In this document: positions 7,817-17,334 of the stretch, piece by piece
Position numbering within the stretch: position 1 is the stretch's first letter
Layout: every line of letters starts with the position of its first letter
Assembly: GCF_000743355.1 (NCBI RefSeq)
Contig: NZ_JQEI01000008.1
Span: forward strand, 124,001-188,000
DNA length: 64,000 nt
DNA from: Serratia sp. Ag1
Lineage (GTDB): Bacteria > Pseudomonadota > Gammaproteobacteria > Enterobacterales > Enterobacteriaceae
Reading direction: 5' to 3'
The notes under the pieces: generated by a model
Databases searched by the model: none
Told to the model about the DNA's origin: nothing
What the model saw: only the letters and a program-made list of their open reading frames with translations
Translations under genes and position numbers: made by a program

Positions 7817-10695
7817 TCAATATCCGTTTTACGCTCAACGACAGTGAGCAGGTGATGCAATGCCAAGCGGGCGATAACGTACAGTTATTGCTGTTTAAGC
7901 TGGGCATGCACTCGGTACGCAACAGTGATGACGGATTCGGCTTTGCCGGTTCGGATGCGATTATGTGTAACGGCGTGGTGGTTAATGCCTCGTTGCTGAT
8001 TGCCGCCCAACTTGATGGCGCGGTGGTCACCACCGCAGAAGCGCTCGGGAGCTGGAACCAGCTTAGCCTGGTGCAGCAGGCGATGGTCGACGTGGGCGTG
8101 GTGCAGTCCGGCTATAACGACCCGGCGGCGGCGCTGATCCTGACGGATTTGCTCGAGCGCATTGCAATACCAACGCGGGCGGAGACCGACGATGCGCTGT
8201 CGGGGTTGTTCAGCCGTGATGCCGGGTATCAGCAGTTTTACCAGGTGGTGGCACTGGCAGTGGCACGCCGCAGCGATCCTGAGTTCCAGGCTCTGGCGGC
8301 CCCTGAGTTTCGCAGCGATCTGAACGTGGTTGGCAAGCTGTGCCCGAAAGTGGACGCCGCAAAAATGGTGCAGGCCAAACCTTGCTATGTTGAAGATCGC
8401 GTGGCGCGTAATGCCTGTATCATCAAAATGCTGCGTAGCCCGCATCCTCATGCGTTGATTACTCACCTGGACGTCAGCCAAGCCGAGGCGCTGCCGGGCG
8501 TGGTGCATGTGATCACTCATCTCAATTGCCCGGATATCTATTACACCCCTGGCGGGCAGAGCGCGCCAGAGCCTTCGCCGCTCGATCGCCGGATGTTTGG
8601 CCAGAAACTGCGCCACGTGGGCGATCGGGTTGCGGCAGTGGTGGCCGAAAGCGAAGCGATTGCGCTGGCAGCACTGGCGTTGATCAAGGTCGAATATCAG
8701 GTGCTGCAACCGGTGATGTCGATTGATGAGGCGATGGCAGAGGGCGCACCACGGGTGCATGACGAACCGATCGTTTACGTTAATGGTGCCCCCAGTGATT
8801 TAGCCGAGCAGAATCAGGGTTCCGCGCAGCGTGCGGGTGAACATCTGACCATCAACTTCCCGATTGGTGCCAAGCCGCATAGCAATATTGCCGCCGCAGT
8901 CCATGGGCAGATCGGCAATGTGGAGCAGGGTTTTGCCGACGCGGATGTGGTGCTGGAGCGCACCTATGAATCCAAGCAGGTGCAGCAGTGCCCGGCGGAG
9001 AAACACGTTTGCTACACCTACATGGACGGCGATCGGCTGGTGATCCACGCTTCAACCCAGGTGCCATGGCACCTGCGCCGTCAGGTGGCGCGCATTGTCG
9101 GTTTGAAGCAGCATAAAGTGCATGTGATCAAAGAGCGCGTGGGTGGTGGTTTTGGCTCCAAGCAGGACATCTTGCTGGAGGAGGTCTGCGCCTGGGCTAC
9201 TTGCGTGACTGGTCGCGCGGTCTATTTCCACTACACCCGCGAAGAGGAATTTATCAGCAATACCTCGCGCCATGTGGCGAAAGTACGGGTGAAGATCGGC
9301 GCGAAGAAAGATGGTCGCCTGACGGCGATCGACATGAACTTCCTGGCGAATACCGGCCCTTACGGCAACCATGCGTTGACGGTGCCCAGCAACGGCCCAG
9401 CGCTTTCGCTGCCGCTGTATCCGTGTGAAAACGTCAATTTCCAGGTCACCACCTATTACAGCAATATCTGCCCGAATGGCGCGTATCAAGGCTACGGCGC
9501 GCCAAAAGGCAACTTTGCCCTGACCATGATTCTGGCCGAACTGGCTGAAAAACTGGGGCGCGATCCACTGGAGATTATTGAGATCAACCGGGTGGTGGAA
9601 GGGCAGGAACTGAAGATCCTTGGGGCGATTGGTGAAGGCAAAATGCCGACCTCGGTGCCCAGGGCCGCCAGCTGTGCGCTGGAACCTATTTTACGCAAAG
9701 GGCGTGAGCTGATCCGCTGGAACTCACCAAAGGCGAAAAACGGCGACTGGCAGGTTGGCCGTGGCGTGGCGATCATCATGCAGAAGTCCGGCATCCCGGA
9801 TATCGATCAGGCCAACTGCATGATTAAGCTCGAATCGGATGGCACCTTTATTGTCCATTCCGGTGGGGCGGATATCGGTACCGGGCTGGATACGGTGGTC
9901 GGCAAGCTGGCGGCAGAAGTGCTGTGTTGCCCGTTTGCTGATGTGCATGTGATCTCGGGTGATACCGATCACGCCCTGTTTGATAAAGGGGCCTATGCCT
10001 CTTCCGGCACCTGTTTCTCTGGTAACGCGGCGAAAAGCGCGGCGGAGAATCTCAGGGCAAAAATCCTGTTCCACGGTGCGCAGATGTTGGGCGAGCCAGA
10101 AGCCGATGTGGTACTGACCGCTCCCGGCGTAGTGCGCGGTAAGCGCGGTGAAGTGTCATTCGCGCACATCGCCCACAAAGCAGAGACTGGCACCGGTTTT
10201 GGCACGTTGGTTGCCACTGCGAGCTATATCACTTCTGAGTTTGCCTTCCCGTTTGGTGCCAACTTCGCCGAAGTGGCGGTCAATACCCGTACCGGTGAGA
10301 TCCGGCTGGATAAGTTCTACGCTTTGCTGGATTGTGGCACACCGGTTAACCCGGAACTGGCGCTGGGGCAGATTTACGGTGCTTCGATGCGTGCGATTGG
10401 CCACAGCCTGTCGGAAGAGATTATCTACGATCGCCATGGGATACCGATTACCCGTGACCTGCAAAGCTACGGCGCGCCGAAAATTGGCGATATCCCGCTC
10501 GACTTCCAGGCGTTTCTGGTGCCAAGTGACGATCGCGTGGGGCCATACGGTGCCAAGTCGATCTCTGAAATCGGCGTTAACGGCGCGGCTCCGGCTATCG
10601 CTATGGCCATTCATGACGCCTGTGGTGTTTGGCTGCGTGAATGGCATTTCACGCCGGAGAAAATCCTTAGGGGGTTAAATAAATTGTCAGCGTGA
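7813..10695 (+). CDS. xdhD: XdhD, molybdopterin-binding hydroxylase with degenerate 2Fe-2S domain
   Basis: The 960-residue catalytic subunit matches E. coli XdhD. I chose the ATG at 7813 (AGGAGGGG ribosome site, ATGA overlap with ygfM) over an upstream in-frame start. Residues 1-150 keep the shape of a 2Fe-2S domain, but the cluster cysteines are gone: the usual CxxGxCGxC is replaced by SDDGFGFAGSDA, and the usual QCGFCTPG by QSGYNDPA. From about residue 180 it is a normal xanthine-dehydrogenase large subunit with VGGGFGSKQD, GAYQGYGAPKGN and a conserved acidic site GAKSISEIG. It probably depends on YgfK for electron transfer. The substrate is a purine or related heterocycle, not proven. A hairpin follows the stop. 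Confidence 0.92.
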   Translation: MINIRFTLNDSEQVMQCQAGDNVQLLLFKLGMHSVRNSDDGFGFAGSDAIMCNGVVVNASLLIAAQLDGAVVTTAEALGSWNQLSLVQQAMVDVGVVQSGYNDPAAALILTDLLERIAIPTRAETDDALSGLFSRDAGYQQFYQVVALAVARRSDPEFQALAAPEFRSDLNVVGKLCPKVDAAKMVQAKPCYVEDRVARNACIIKMLRSPHPHALITHLDVSQAEALPGVVHVITHLNCPDIYYTPGGQSAPEPSPLDRRMFGQKLRHVGDRVAAVVAESEAIALAALALIKVEYQVLQPVMSIDEAMAEGAPRVHDEPIVYVNGAPSDLAEQNQGSAQRAGEHLTINFPIGAKPHSNIAAAVHGQIGNVEQGFADADVVLERTYESKQVQQCPAEKHVCYTYMDGDRLVIHASTQVPWHLRRQVARIVGLKQHKVHVIKERVGGGFGSKQDILLEEVCAWATCVTGRAVYFHYTREEEFISNTSRHVAKVRVKIGAKKDGRLTAIDMNFLANTGPYGNHALTVPSNGPALSLPLYPCENVNFQVTTYYSNICPNGAYQGYGAPKGNFALTMILAELAEKLGRDPLEIIEINRVVEGQELKILGAIGEGKMPTSVPRAASCALEPILRKGRELIRWNSPKAKNGDWQVGRGVAIIMQKSGIPDIDQANCMIKLESDGTFIVHSGGADIGTGLDTVVGKLAAEVLCCPFADVHVISGDTDHALFDKGAYASSGTCFSGNAAKSAAENLRAKILFHGAQMLGEPEADVVLTAPGVVRGKRGEVSFAHIAHKAETGTGFGTLVATASYITSEFAFPFGANFAEVAVNTRTGEIRLDKFYALLDCGTPVNPELALGQIYGASMRAIGHSLSEEIIYDRHGIPITRDLQSYGAPKIGDIPLDFQAFLVPSDDRVGPYGAKSISEIGVNGAAPAIAMAIHDACGVWLREWHFTPEKILRGLNKLSA

Positions 10696-10702
10696 GCCCA
10701 GA

Positions 10703-10743
10703 TGCCCGTCGTCTTTAATCGGTAATTAAAAAGGCGACGGGCA
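10703..10743 (+). terminator. Stem-loop after xdhD (weak terminator or mRNA stabiliser)
   Basis: A 14-bp stem with one G-U pair (10703-10716 with 10730-10743) closes a 13-nt AT-rich loop. There is no U-run after it, so full termination is doubtful; it may protect the upstream mRNA or attenuate read-through into xanQ. The rest of the 209-bp gap shows no sigma-54 site. Confidence 0.45.
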
Positions 10744-10904
10744 GAAGCGATTCAATACTGTTATTGCCGCCATAAAGAATAATGAGCGAAGTCAAAATGC
10801 TCAGGCTGGCCCGTGGATTTAACATGGCGAAAGTGCAGGGCGTGGAGCAGTTAACGCGTGTTTATTGAATCAGATGATCAAATTTACTGGAAGGGAGTAA
10901 AGGG

Positions 10905-12320
10905 ATGTCTGATATACCTACTGAAAATAACGATCTTGTTTATCACGTTGATGATAAGCCACCATTTAATCAATGTATTATTGGTGCAATCACTCATTTG
11001 CTGGCTATTTTTGTCCCGATGGTGGCACCGGCATTAATTGTGGGCACCGCACTGAATCTGCCTGCCGATATCACCGCGTATCTGGTTTCGATGGCGATGA
11101 TTGCTTCTGGCATTGGTACCTGGTTACAGGTGAATCGTTATGGCCCCATCGGCTCTGGTTTGCTGTCGATCCAATCGGTTAATTTCTCTTTCGTCACCGT
11201 GATGATCGCCCTGGGCAGCACCATGAAAGCCGACGGCCTGCATGTGGAAGCGATGCTCTCCACCTTGATGGGCGTCTCTTTTGTCGGGGCTTTTCTGGTG
11301 GCTGGCTCCTCATTTATTTTGCCCTACCTGAAACGGGTGATTACGCCGACGGTCAGCGGTGTGGTGGTGCTGATGATTGGCCTGAGCCTGATTAAGGTTG
11401 GCATTATCGACTTTGGCGGCGGTTTTTCGGCTAAAAGCAGCGGCACTTTTGGTAACTATGAAAATATTGGTATTGGCCTGTTGGTGCTGGTGGTGGTGAT
11501 TGGGTTTAACTGCTGTCAAAACGCTCTGTTGCGAATGGGAGGGATCGCCATTGGTATTATCGTCGGTTATGTGGTGGCGTTATTTTTGGGGATGGTCGAT
11601 TTTTCTGTATTGAATAACTTGCCGTTGGTGACCGTGCCAATTCCCTTTAAATATGGCTTCACATTTGATTTGCACGCATTTCTGGTGGCCGCAATCATCT
11701 ATATGTTGAGCGTATTGGAAGCCGTGGGGAGTATCACTGCGACCGCGATGGTTTCTAATCAACCGATTGAGGGTGATGAATATACAGCGCGCCTGAGTGG
11801 CGGAGTGTTGGCTGATGGCCTGGTGTCGGTGATTGCCGCTATGCTTGGCTCATTACCGTTAACCACCTTTTCCCAGAATAACGGAGTGATTCAAATGACC
11901 GGTGTGGCTTCGCGCCATATTGGTAAATATATCGCGGTGATTCTGGTCATTCTGGGGTTATTCCCGATCGTTGGCCGTTTCTTTACCACCATACCGGCAC
12001 CGGTATTGGGCGGCGCAATGACGCTGATGTTTTCTATGATCGCCATAGCCGGGATTCGTATCATTATTTCTAACGGCTTGAACCGCCGCGAAACCATTAT
12101 TGTTGCGACCTCTCTGGGGCTTGGCCTTGGCGTTTCTTACGATCCAGAGGTGTTCCGTATTTTACCCGCCTCAATTTACGTTCTGGTGGAAAACCCGATT
12201 TGTGCCGGTGGGTTAACGGCTATTTTACTGAACTGGCTGATACCGCTGAATAATCGCGAAAGCCAATCTGTGGCGGCTGCCGAGTTTGATATTACCGCTG
12301 CGGAGAAGAATACGGATTAA
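10905..12320 (+). CDS. xanQ: XanQ-like xanthine permease
   Basis: This 471-residue inner-membrane protein belongs to the NAT/NCS2 nucleobase transporters and is close to E. coli XanQ. It has about 12-14 hydrophobic segments, the family TM1 motif QALxGAITHLLAIF-like stretch, QSVNFSFVTVMIALG, and the signature region around SQNNGVIQMTGVASR that lines the substrate site. It should import xanthine by proton symport. The ribosome site is GAAGGGAGT before the ATG. Order xdhD-xanQ-guaD-ghxQ is that of E. coli. Confidence 0.9.
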   Translation: MSDIPTENNDLVYHVDDKPPFNQCIIGAITHLLAIFVPMVAPALIVGTALNLPADITAYLVSMAMIASGIGTWLQVNRYGPIGSGLLSIQSVNFSFVTVMIALGSTMKADGLHVEAMLSTLMGVSFVGAFLVAGSSFILPYLKRVITPTVSGVVVLMIGLSLIKVGIIDFGGGFSAKSSGTFGNYENIGIGLLVLVVVIGFNCCQNALLRMGGIAIGIIVGYVVALFLGMVDFSVLNNLPLVTVPIPFKYGFTFDLHAFLVAAIIYMLSVLEAVGSITATAMVSNQPIEGDEYTARLSGGVLADGLVSVIAAMLGSLPLTTFSQNNGVIQMTGVASRHIGKYIAVILVILGLFPIVGRFFTTIPAPVLGGAMTLMFSMIAIAGIRIIISNGLNRRETIIVATSLGLGLGVSYDPEVFRILPASIYVLVENPICAGGLTAILLNWLIPLNNRESQSVAAAEFDITAAEKNTD

Positions 12321-12353
12321 CGTCCCCCGTTTACTGTTAAAAGGAATGTGTGT

Positions 12354-13670
12354 ATGGAATGTGAATCCTCAATCAAGGCCGTGCGGGGCAGTTTTCTGGA
12401 TATTACCCGCACCGTGCCGTGCCCAGAAGAAATAGAAGGCCATCTGCGGTTTATCAAAGACGGCTTATTGTTGATCCGTAATGGCCAGGTGGACTGGTTT
12501 GGTACCTGGGCGGATGGGCATCACCGCATCCCGGCCAACATCCGGGTGCGTGATTACAGTGGCAAAATGATCGTGCCAGGGTTTGTCGACACCCATATTC
12601 ACTATCCGCAATGTGAAATGGTGGGGGCCTATGGCGAGCAGTTGCTGGATTGGTTGAATAAGCACACCTTCCCGGCAGAAAAGCGCTACGACGATCTGGA
12701 ATATGCCCGTGAGATGTCGGCTTTTTTCATCAAGCAACTGCTGCGTAATGGCACCACCACGGCGCTGGTTTTCGGTACCGTACACCCCGAATCGGTAGAG
12801 GCACTGTTTGAAGCGGCGCACCATATCAACATGCGCTTGATTGCGGGCAAAGTAATGATGGATCGCCACGCGCCGGATTATCTTTTAGACACGGCAGAAA
12901 GCAGTTATACCCAGAGCAAGGCGCTGATTGAGCGTTGGCACCGCAATGGTCGCCTGCTGTATGCCATTACCCCGCGCTTTGCGCCAACCTCGACGCCAGA
13001 ACAACTGGCGGTAGCCCAACGGCTGCGCCAGGAGTATCCAGATACCTATCTGCATACCCATTTATCGGAAAACAAAGAAGAAATTGCCTGGGTAAAGGCG
13101 TTGTACCCAGAACGCAAAAGCTATCTGGACGTGTACCATCACTACGGTCTAACCGGCAAAAACAGCGTGTTTGCGCACTGCATTCACTTGGAAGACGCCG
13201 AGTGGGACTGCCTGCACGATACCCATTCCTCCATCGCTTTTTGCCCGACGTCTAACCTGTATCTCGGCAGCGGTCTGTTCAATCTGCGAAATGCCTGGCG
13301 GAAAAGGATCAAGGTGGGGATGGGCACCGATATCGGTGCGGGGACCACTTTCAATATGCTGCAAACGCTGAATGAAGCTTACAAGGTGATGCAGCTCCAG
13401 AACTATCGGTTGTCGGCCTATGAAGCGTTTTATCTCGCCACGTTGGGCGGTGCCGATGCGCTCGGGCTGGCAGACACCATTGGTAATTTCAATGTCGGTA
13501 AAGAGGCTGATTTCGTGGTGCTGGAGCCGACGGCCACGCCGTTGCAACAACTGCGCTACGACAACTCAACCACGTTGATCGATAAGCTGTTTGTCATGAT
13601 GACGCTAGGGGATGACCGGTCGATTTATCGTACTTATGTGGATGGCCGGTTGGTGTATGAACGCACTTAA
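12354..13670 (+). CDS. guaD: Guanine deaminase
   Basis: This zinc amidohydrolase converts guanine to xanthine and ammonia. Zinc ligands are seen in VDTHIHYPQ, HTHLSENKEE and MGTDIGAG. Of the possible starts I chose ATG at 12354 (438 residues), because the AAGGA at 12341-12345 is 8 nt away; a GTG at 12348 would be only 2 nt from it, and an ATG at 12346 is out of frame. Sequence from residue 8 on follows E. coli GuaD closely. Xanthine made here, or imported by XanQ, can be oxidised by the xanthine dehydrogenase genes of this window. Confidence 0.94.
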   Translation: MECESSIKAVRGSFLDITRTVPCPEEIEGHLRFIKDGLLLIRNGQVDWFGTWADGHHRIPANIRVRDYSGKMIVPGFVDTHIHYPQCEMVGAYGEQLLDWLNKHTFPAEKRYDDLEYAREMSAFFIKQLLRNGTTTALVFGTVHPESVEALFEAAHHINMRLIAGKVMMDRHAPDYLLDTAESSYTQSKALIERWHRNGRLLYAITPRFAPTSTPEQLAVAQRLRQEYPDTYLHTHLSENKEEIAWVKALYPERKSYLDVYHHYGLTGKNSVFAHCIHLEDAEWDCLHDTHSSIAFCPTSNLYLGSGLFNLRNAWRKRIKVGMGTDIGAGTTFNMLQTLNEAYKVMQLQNYRLSAYEAFYLATLGGADALGLADTIGNFNVGKEADFVVLEPTATPLQQLRYDNSTTLIDKLFVMMTLGDDRSIYRTYVDGRLVYERT

Positions 13671-13694
13671 AGCAGTCCTGCAGAGGGCAGAGCA

Positions 13695-15059
13695 ATGTCT
13701 AATCATTTTTCACAGGTGACGTCAGAGAAAGCGACCCGTTCGATAGATACCTATTTTAACCTTACCGCTCGGGGCAGCAGCATACGGCAGGAGGTGCTGG
13801 CAGGGCTGACCACCTTTCTGGCGATGGTCTATTCGGTGATCGTGGTACCCGGCATGTTGGGTAAAGCCGGTTTCCCGCCCGCTGCGGTGTTTGTGGCCAC
13901 CTGCCTAGTGGCTGGCGTTGGTTCGCTGGTGATGGGGCTGTGGGCTAACCTGCCGATGGCGATTGGCTGCGCCATTTCTTTAACGGCGTTTACCGCTTTC
14001 AGCCTGGTGCTGGGCCAGCATATCAGCGTTCCGGTGGCGTTGGGGGCGATCTTTCTGATGGGGGTGCTGTTTACCGCCATTTCGGTCACTGGTGTGCGCT
14101 CGTGGATTTTGCGTAATCTGCCGATGGGCATCGCTCATGGTACTGGGATTGGTATCGGCCTGTTTCTGCTGCTGATTGCCGCCAACGGTGTCGGTATGGT
14201 GATCAAGAACCCGCTGGACGGCTTGCCGGTGGCGCTGGGGTCTTTTGTCTCTTTCCCGGTGATGATGTCGTTACTTGGGCTGGCGGTGATCTTGGGGCTG
14301 GAAAAGCTGCGTGTGCCGGGTGGGATTTTATTGGTGATTGTCGGTATTTCTGTGGTTGGCCTGATATTTGATCCGAATGTGAAATATCAGGGATTGTTTG
14401 CGTTGCCGAGCCTGAGCGGGCCGGATGGTCAGTCATTGATCTTCAATCTGGACATCAAAGGCGCGCTGAACCCGCTGGTATTGCCGAGTGTATTGGCGTT
14501 GGTGATGACGGCGGTATTTGATGCCACGGGCACCATTCGTGCGGTGGCCGGGCAGGCTAATCTGCTGGACGAAGACGGGCAGATCATCAACGGTGGCCGC
14601 GCGTTAACCGCCGACTCAATGAGCAGCATGTTCTCTGCGCTGGTGGGGGCTTCACCTGCGGCGGTTTACATTGAATCTGCTGCGGGAACGGCAGCCGGGG
14701 GCAAAACCGGCGTCACTGCGGTGGTGGTAGGGGTGCTGTTTCTGCTGATGTTGTTTCTGTCGCCGCTATCCTATCTGGTACCCGGTTACGCCACCGCCCC
14801 AGCGCTGATGTATGTTGGTTTACTGATGCTGAGCAACGTCACCAAACTGGATTTCAACGACTTTGTGGATGCGATGTCTGGCCTGGTGTGTGCAGTGTTT
14901 ATCGTACTGACCTGCAATATCGTCACCGGCATTATGCTGGGCTTCAGCACGCTGGTGATTGGCCGGGTTTGTGCGAACGAGTGGCGGAAGCTGAATGTCG
15001 GCACAGTGATTATCGCAGTGGCGCTGGTGGCATTTTATGCCGGGGGTTGGGCGATTTGA
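13695..15059 (+). CDS. ghxQ: Guanine/hypoxanthine permease GhxQ
   Basis: A 454-residue membrane protein of the AzgA-like NCS2 family, close in length and sequence to E. coli GhxQ (YgfQ). Visible features are [15 protein letters not shown] in the first membrane segment, many Gly-rich hydrophobic helices, and [13 protein letters not shown] and [19 protein letters not shown], which correspond to the substrate-binding regions of the family. It would bring in guanine and hypoxanthine for GuaD and the dehydrogenases. It is last in the operon; a T-rich stretch follows but no clear terminator stem. Confidence 0.9.
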   Translation: MSNHFSQVTSEKATRSIDTYFNLTARGSSIRQEVLAGLTTFLAMVYSVIVVPGMLGKAGFPPAAVFVATCLVAGVGSLVMGLWANLPMAIGCAISLTAFTAFSLVLGQHISVPVALGAIFLMGVLFTAISVTGVRSWILRNLPMGIAHGTGIGIGLFLLLIAANGVGMVIKNPLDGLPVALGSFVSFPVMMSLLGLAVILGLEKLRVPGGILLVIVGISVVGLIFDPNVKYQGLFALPSLSGPDGQSLIFNLDIKGALNPLVLPSVLALVMTAVFDATGTIRAVAGQANLLDEDGQIINGGRALTADSMSSMFSALVGASPAAVYIESAAGTAAGGKTGVTAVVVGVLFLLMLFLSPLSYLVPGYATAPALMYVGLLMLSNVTKLDFNDFVDAMSGLVCAVFIVLTCNIVTGIMLGFSTLVIGRVCANEWRKLNVGTVIIAVALVAFYAGGWAI

Positions 15060-15176
15060 TTGAGTTTTTTTCTCTGTGGTAGTTCTTGTTCACAACAGTT
15101 TGGTCTATGTAAGCAAGGTATCATGGGAATTGCCGTAAACAGTGCGCCATTCTATGAAACGACAGTGAATGGCAAT

Positions 15177-15202
15177 TGCAGGGCCCAAGGCGGGGCCCTG
15201 CA
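15177..15202. repeat. GC-rich hairpin repeat, copy A
   Basis: A perfect 10-bp inverted repeat (TGCAGGGCCC at 15177-15186 with GGGCCCTGCA at 15193-15202) is followed by CACCC and, further on, CCCGCTACGCGGGTACCTTC. A related arrangement (GC-rich stem, then TGCACCCC, then GGCCGCTGCGCGGCTCCCTT) is at 46938-47010. The two look like diverged members of one intergenic repeat family; the name of the family is not known to me. Confidence 0.5.
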
Positions 15203-15429
15203 CCCGCGCCTACGCTTAACATGACCTGCCCGCTACGCGGGTACCTTCGCTGCATCACCGTTGCCGGACGGGTCGGCTCAATTCACATCCCTGTTCATAT
15301 CGCCTCAACCGGCCCTGCTTGGTCGCGTTCATCGTGCTACTGAATGGATGCAAAATGTTTAGCGACCGAAATAAATACTCGTCCAATATAGGAAAAAGAG
15401 AGGGTGTTAGGTGAGGTGGGTTTACCTGG

Positions 15430-15448
15430 GTGTTCATAATATGAACAC
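15430..15448. promoter_or_regulatory. 19-bp perfect palindrome, possible operator
   Basis: GTGTTCATAATATGAACAC reads the same on both strands around a central A. It lies about 110 bp before the start of the small Rpn-like protein. Such symmetry is usual for operators bound by dimeric repressors; no cognate regulator is encoded nearby. Confidence 0.4.
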
Positions 15449-15458
15449 ATAGCATCTT

Positions 15459-15767
15459 GTGGTAAATTCAGCGCATATACAGGTGGGTGAAACGGCCCTA
15501 CCGGAAACTTTTATCCGTGAATTGGCAAAACGTGCGCCACAGCATGAGGAGGTACTAATGACCATTGCGCAGAAACTGGAACAAAAAGGCATTGAGAAAG
15601 GGCGGCAGGAAGGTCTTGTAGAAGGTCGTCTTGAGGGCCGGCAGGAAGGGGAGCGTGAAGCCACTTTGAAAATCGCCCGTTCCATGCTGGCTAGCGGTCT
15701 TGAAAGTACTTTGGTGATGGAACTGACCGGCCTTTCCGCCGAAGATCTGGCGAAAATCCACCATTAA
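15459..15767 (+). pseudogene. 3' remnant of an Rpn-family (PD-(D/E)XK) nuclease/transposase-like gene
   Basis: About 100 residues correspond to the C-terminal third of Rpn/YhgA-like proteins (family length near 300): the ETFIRELAKRAPQHEE segment, then MTIAQKLEQKG, then an EGRQEG-type charged repeat, ending in a helical tail ELTGLSAEDLAKI. The nuclease domain is absent, and a TAG lies just before the first codon, so this is the end of a deleted gene. GC-rich repeats and an ERIC element flank it. The small internal frame starting at 15558 is annotated separately because it has its own strong ribosome site. Confidence 0.7.
15558..15767 (+). CDS. Small Rpn C-terminal protein (RpnS-like), possibly still expressed
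   Basis: A 69-residue frame begins at ATG 15558, with AGGAGGT at 15547-15553 directly upstream, stronger than most ribosome sites in this window. It consists of a charged, coiled-coil-like stretch of EGR/EGL/EGRQEG repeats and a C-terminal helix pair. In E. coli RpnA, a C-terminal product made from an internal start was reported to block the full-length toxic nuclease. Here the nuclease part is lost while the internal start and ribosome site remain. It might act in trans on another Rpn copy, or simply be a relic not yet decayed. Confidence 0.55.
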   Translation: MTIAQKLEQKGIEKGRQEGLVEGRLEGRQEGEREATLKIARSMLASGLESTLVMELTGLSAEDLAKIHH

Positions 15768-15832
15768 GCGTATTGGCCACGCAGCGTCAGCCGCTATGGC
15801 ATGGGCCGATACTGCCGATGAGTCCAGCCATC

Positions 15833-15959
15833 TATACCCGTCATACTTCAAGTTGCTTGGGTGTTGGCTGCCCTTGCTCACCCCAGTCACTTACTTGAGT
15901 AAGCTCCTGGGGCTTCACTCGGTTGCCGCCTACAAGCAACTCGAATTATTTTGGGTATA
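15833..15959 (-). repeat. Full-length ERIC element (127 bp)
   Basis: The element runs from TATACCC to GGGTATA and is exactly 127 bp. The core contains CTCACCCCAGTCACTTACTT and GTAAGCTCCTGGGG, the known inner ERIC sequences, in reverse orientation relative to the usual consensus. It lies between the rpn remnant and the 3' end of xdhC. If transcribed it would fold into a long hairpin at the end of the xdhABC message. Confidence 0.93.
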
Positions 15960-15970
15960 TGCTCAATTAA

Positions 15971-16447
15971 TCAGCCCGGTGTTTCTTCATCCAGTAACTG
16001 TGCCTGCTGTACCGCCTTCACGATTGAGGTGTAACCGGTGCAGCGGCATAAATTCCCGGCCAAGCCACGGCGGATCTCCTGTTCGGTGAGCCGGTGGCCG
16101 CGAAAGCGTTCAACCATTGAAGTGCTGGTCATCACCAGCCCCGGCGTACAGAACCCACATTGCACCGCTCCCGTTTTGACATAGGCTTGCTGCACGGCAG
16201 AGAGCTCGCCGTTTTTCACCTCACCTTCAGTCGTGCGAATCGTTTTGCCATCGGCCCAAGCTGCCAGATAAATACAGCTGTCGGTAGCGATATCATCGAT
16301 CAGCACCGTGCAGGCACCGCACTCACCGACGCTACAGCCTTGCTTGACGCTATTTAACCCTTGCTGGCGCAGTAACTCCATCAGTGACAAGCCCGGGGCC
16401 ACTGTGAACTGATACTGGCGACCATTGATCGTGCAGGTGATCATCAT
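15971..16447 (-). CDS. xdhC: Xanthine dehydrogenase 2Fe-2S subunit XdhC
   Basis: This subunit carries two 2Fe-2S clusters that link molybdenum to FAD. The plant-type motif [13 protein letters not shown]...SC and the second set CGFCTPG...CRCTGY are complete. I place the start at ATG 16447: it overlaps the xdhB stop (ATGATGA), is 7 nt from AGGAG, and gives 158 residues against 159 in E. coli. An ATG two codons earlier would sit almost on the ribosome site. It is the last gene of xdhABC; an ERIC element follows. Confidence 0.92.
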   Translation of the reverse strand: MMITCTINGRQYQFTVAPGLSLMELLRQQGLNSVKQGCSVGECGACTVLIDDIATDSCIYLAAWADGKTIRTTEGEVKNGELSAVQQAYVKTGAVQCGFCTPGLVMTSTSMVERFRGHRLTEQEIRRGLAGNLCRCTGYTSIVKAVQQAQLLDEETPG

Positions 16448-17322
16448 AGCCATTCTCCTTCGGCGCGTTGAGCCGCCTGGGCGAGAACGCGTTCTGCCAA
16501 GGTGCGGATGATTTGCATACGGAACTCTTTGCTGGCGCGCCATGACGAGCGTGGCAACACATCGCGTATTACGGCTTCACGCACGGCGGCGAGGGTTTGT
16601 GCATTGACCGGGCGGCCAAGTGCGGCGGATTCGGCGCTGGGTGCGCGGATCGGCGTCGGAGCGGCAACGCCAAAGGCGATTTTCACTGCGCTGAAATAGC
16701 CGTTCTCGATTTTGCAGGCGGCGGCACAGCCGATAGTGGCGATATCCATGGCGTCGCGCATGGCGTATTTGTAGTAGTTGGCACCGTAGTTTTGGTAATG
16801 CTGTGGCCGGAACAGAAACGCCACCACCACTTCATTCTGCCCCAGCGCCACTTTACCGGGGCCGGTATGGAACCCAAGGAGCGGCGTGCGGCGCAGCCCT
16901 GTGGCGGAGGCGATCTCCAATTCGGCCTCCATTACCACGCAAGGCGACGCGGAGTCCGCACTGGTCGCGCCATTGCAGATATTGCCGCCCAGCGTAGCGC
17001 GGTTACGCACCTGCGGCCCGGCAATGGTGGTGGCGGCTTCGGCCAGCACCGGCACATAGCGCTGAACCAGCGCGGAGTCGATAATCTGGTTGAAAGTGGT
17101 GCCACTACCGATGCGCAACGTACCGTCGGGCAGCAGGCTGATGCCATTCAATTCGGCTAAGTCATGGATATCCACCAGATGGCGGTATTTACCGTTCATG
17201 TGGTGCAACTGGATCAAGACATCGGTACCGCCAGCAATCAGCTTAGCCCGGGGATCGGCGGCTAATTGCTGTACGGCATCGCTGATGCTGGTTGCCCGAT
17301 AATAGTGTGCGATATCGTACAT
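16444..17322 (-). CDS. xdhB: Xanthine dehydrogenase FAD subunit XdhB
   Basis: A 292-residue FAD-binding subunit, the same length as E. coli XdhB. The FAD motif [12 protein letters not shown] is near residue 30 and [18 protein letters not shown] near residue 108. FAD here accepts electrons from the XdhC clusters and passes them to NAD+. The ATG has a CAGGAG site; its stop overlaps xdhC and its start is 12 bp after xdhA. Confidence 0.92.
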   Translation of the reverse strand: MYDIAHYYRATSISDAVQQLAADPRAKLIAGGTDVLIQLHHMNGKYRHLVDIHDLAELNGISLLPDGTLRIGSGTTFNQIIDSALVQRYVPVLAEAATTIAGPQVRNRATLGGNICNGATSADSASPCVVMEAELEIASATGLRRTPLLGFHTGPGKVALGQNEVVVAFLFRPQHYQNYGANYYKYAMRDAMDIATIGCAAACKIENGYFSAVKIAFGVAAPTPIRAPSAESAALGRPVNAQTLAAVREAVIRDVLPRSSWRASKEFRMQIIRTLAERVLAQAAQRAEGEWL

Positions 17323-17334
17323 ATTGTTCTCCTG

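Larger units (their letters stand above)
15060..15458. other. Gene-free stretch with GC-rich repeat and palindrome
   Basis: About 400 bp between ghxQ and the rpn remnant hold no supported gene. It contains a GC-rich hairpin repeat (15177-15202) whose flank resembles a second copy near 46.9 kb, and a 19-bp perfect palindrome at 15430-15448. Codons immediately upstream of 15459 include a stop, so the missing N-terminal part of the rpn gene is not encoded here. Confidence 0.55.

Noticed and set aside
7885-8760. 291-codon antisense frame within xdhD
   Set aside because: Rich in His, Arg and Gln as expected from reversed codons, with no recognisable domain.
10696-10904. Sigma-54 site before xanQ (TGGCCCGTGG...)
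   Set aside because: TGGC is present, but no GC lies 10 bp after the GG, so the -12 element is missing.
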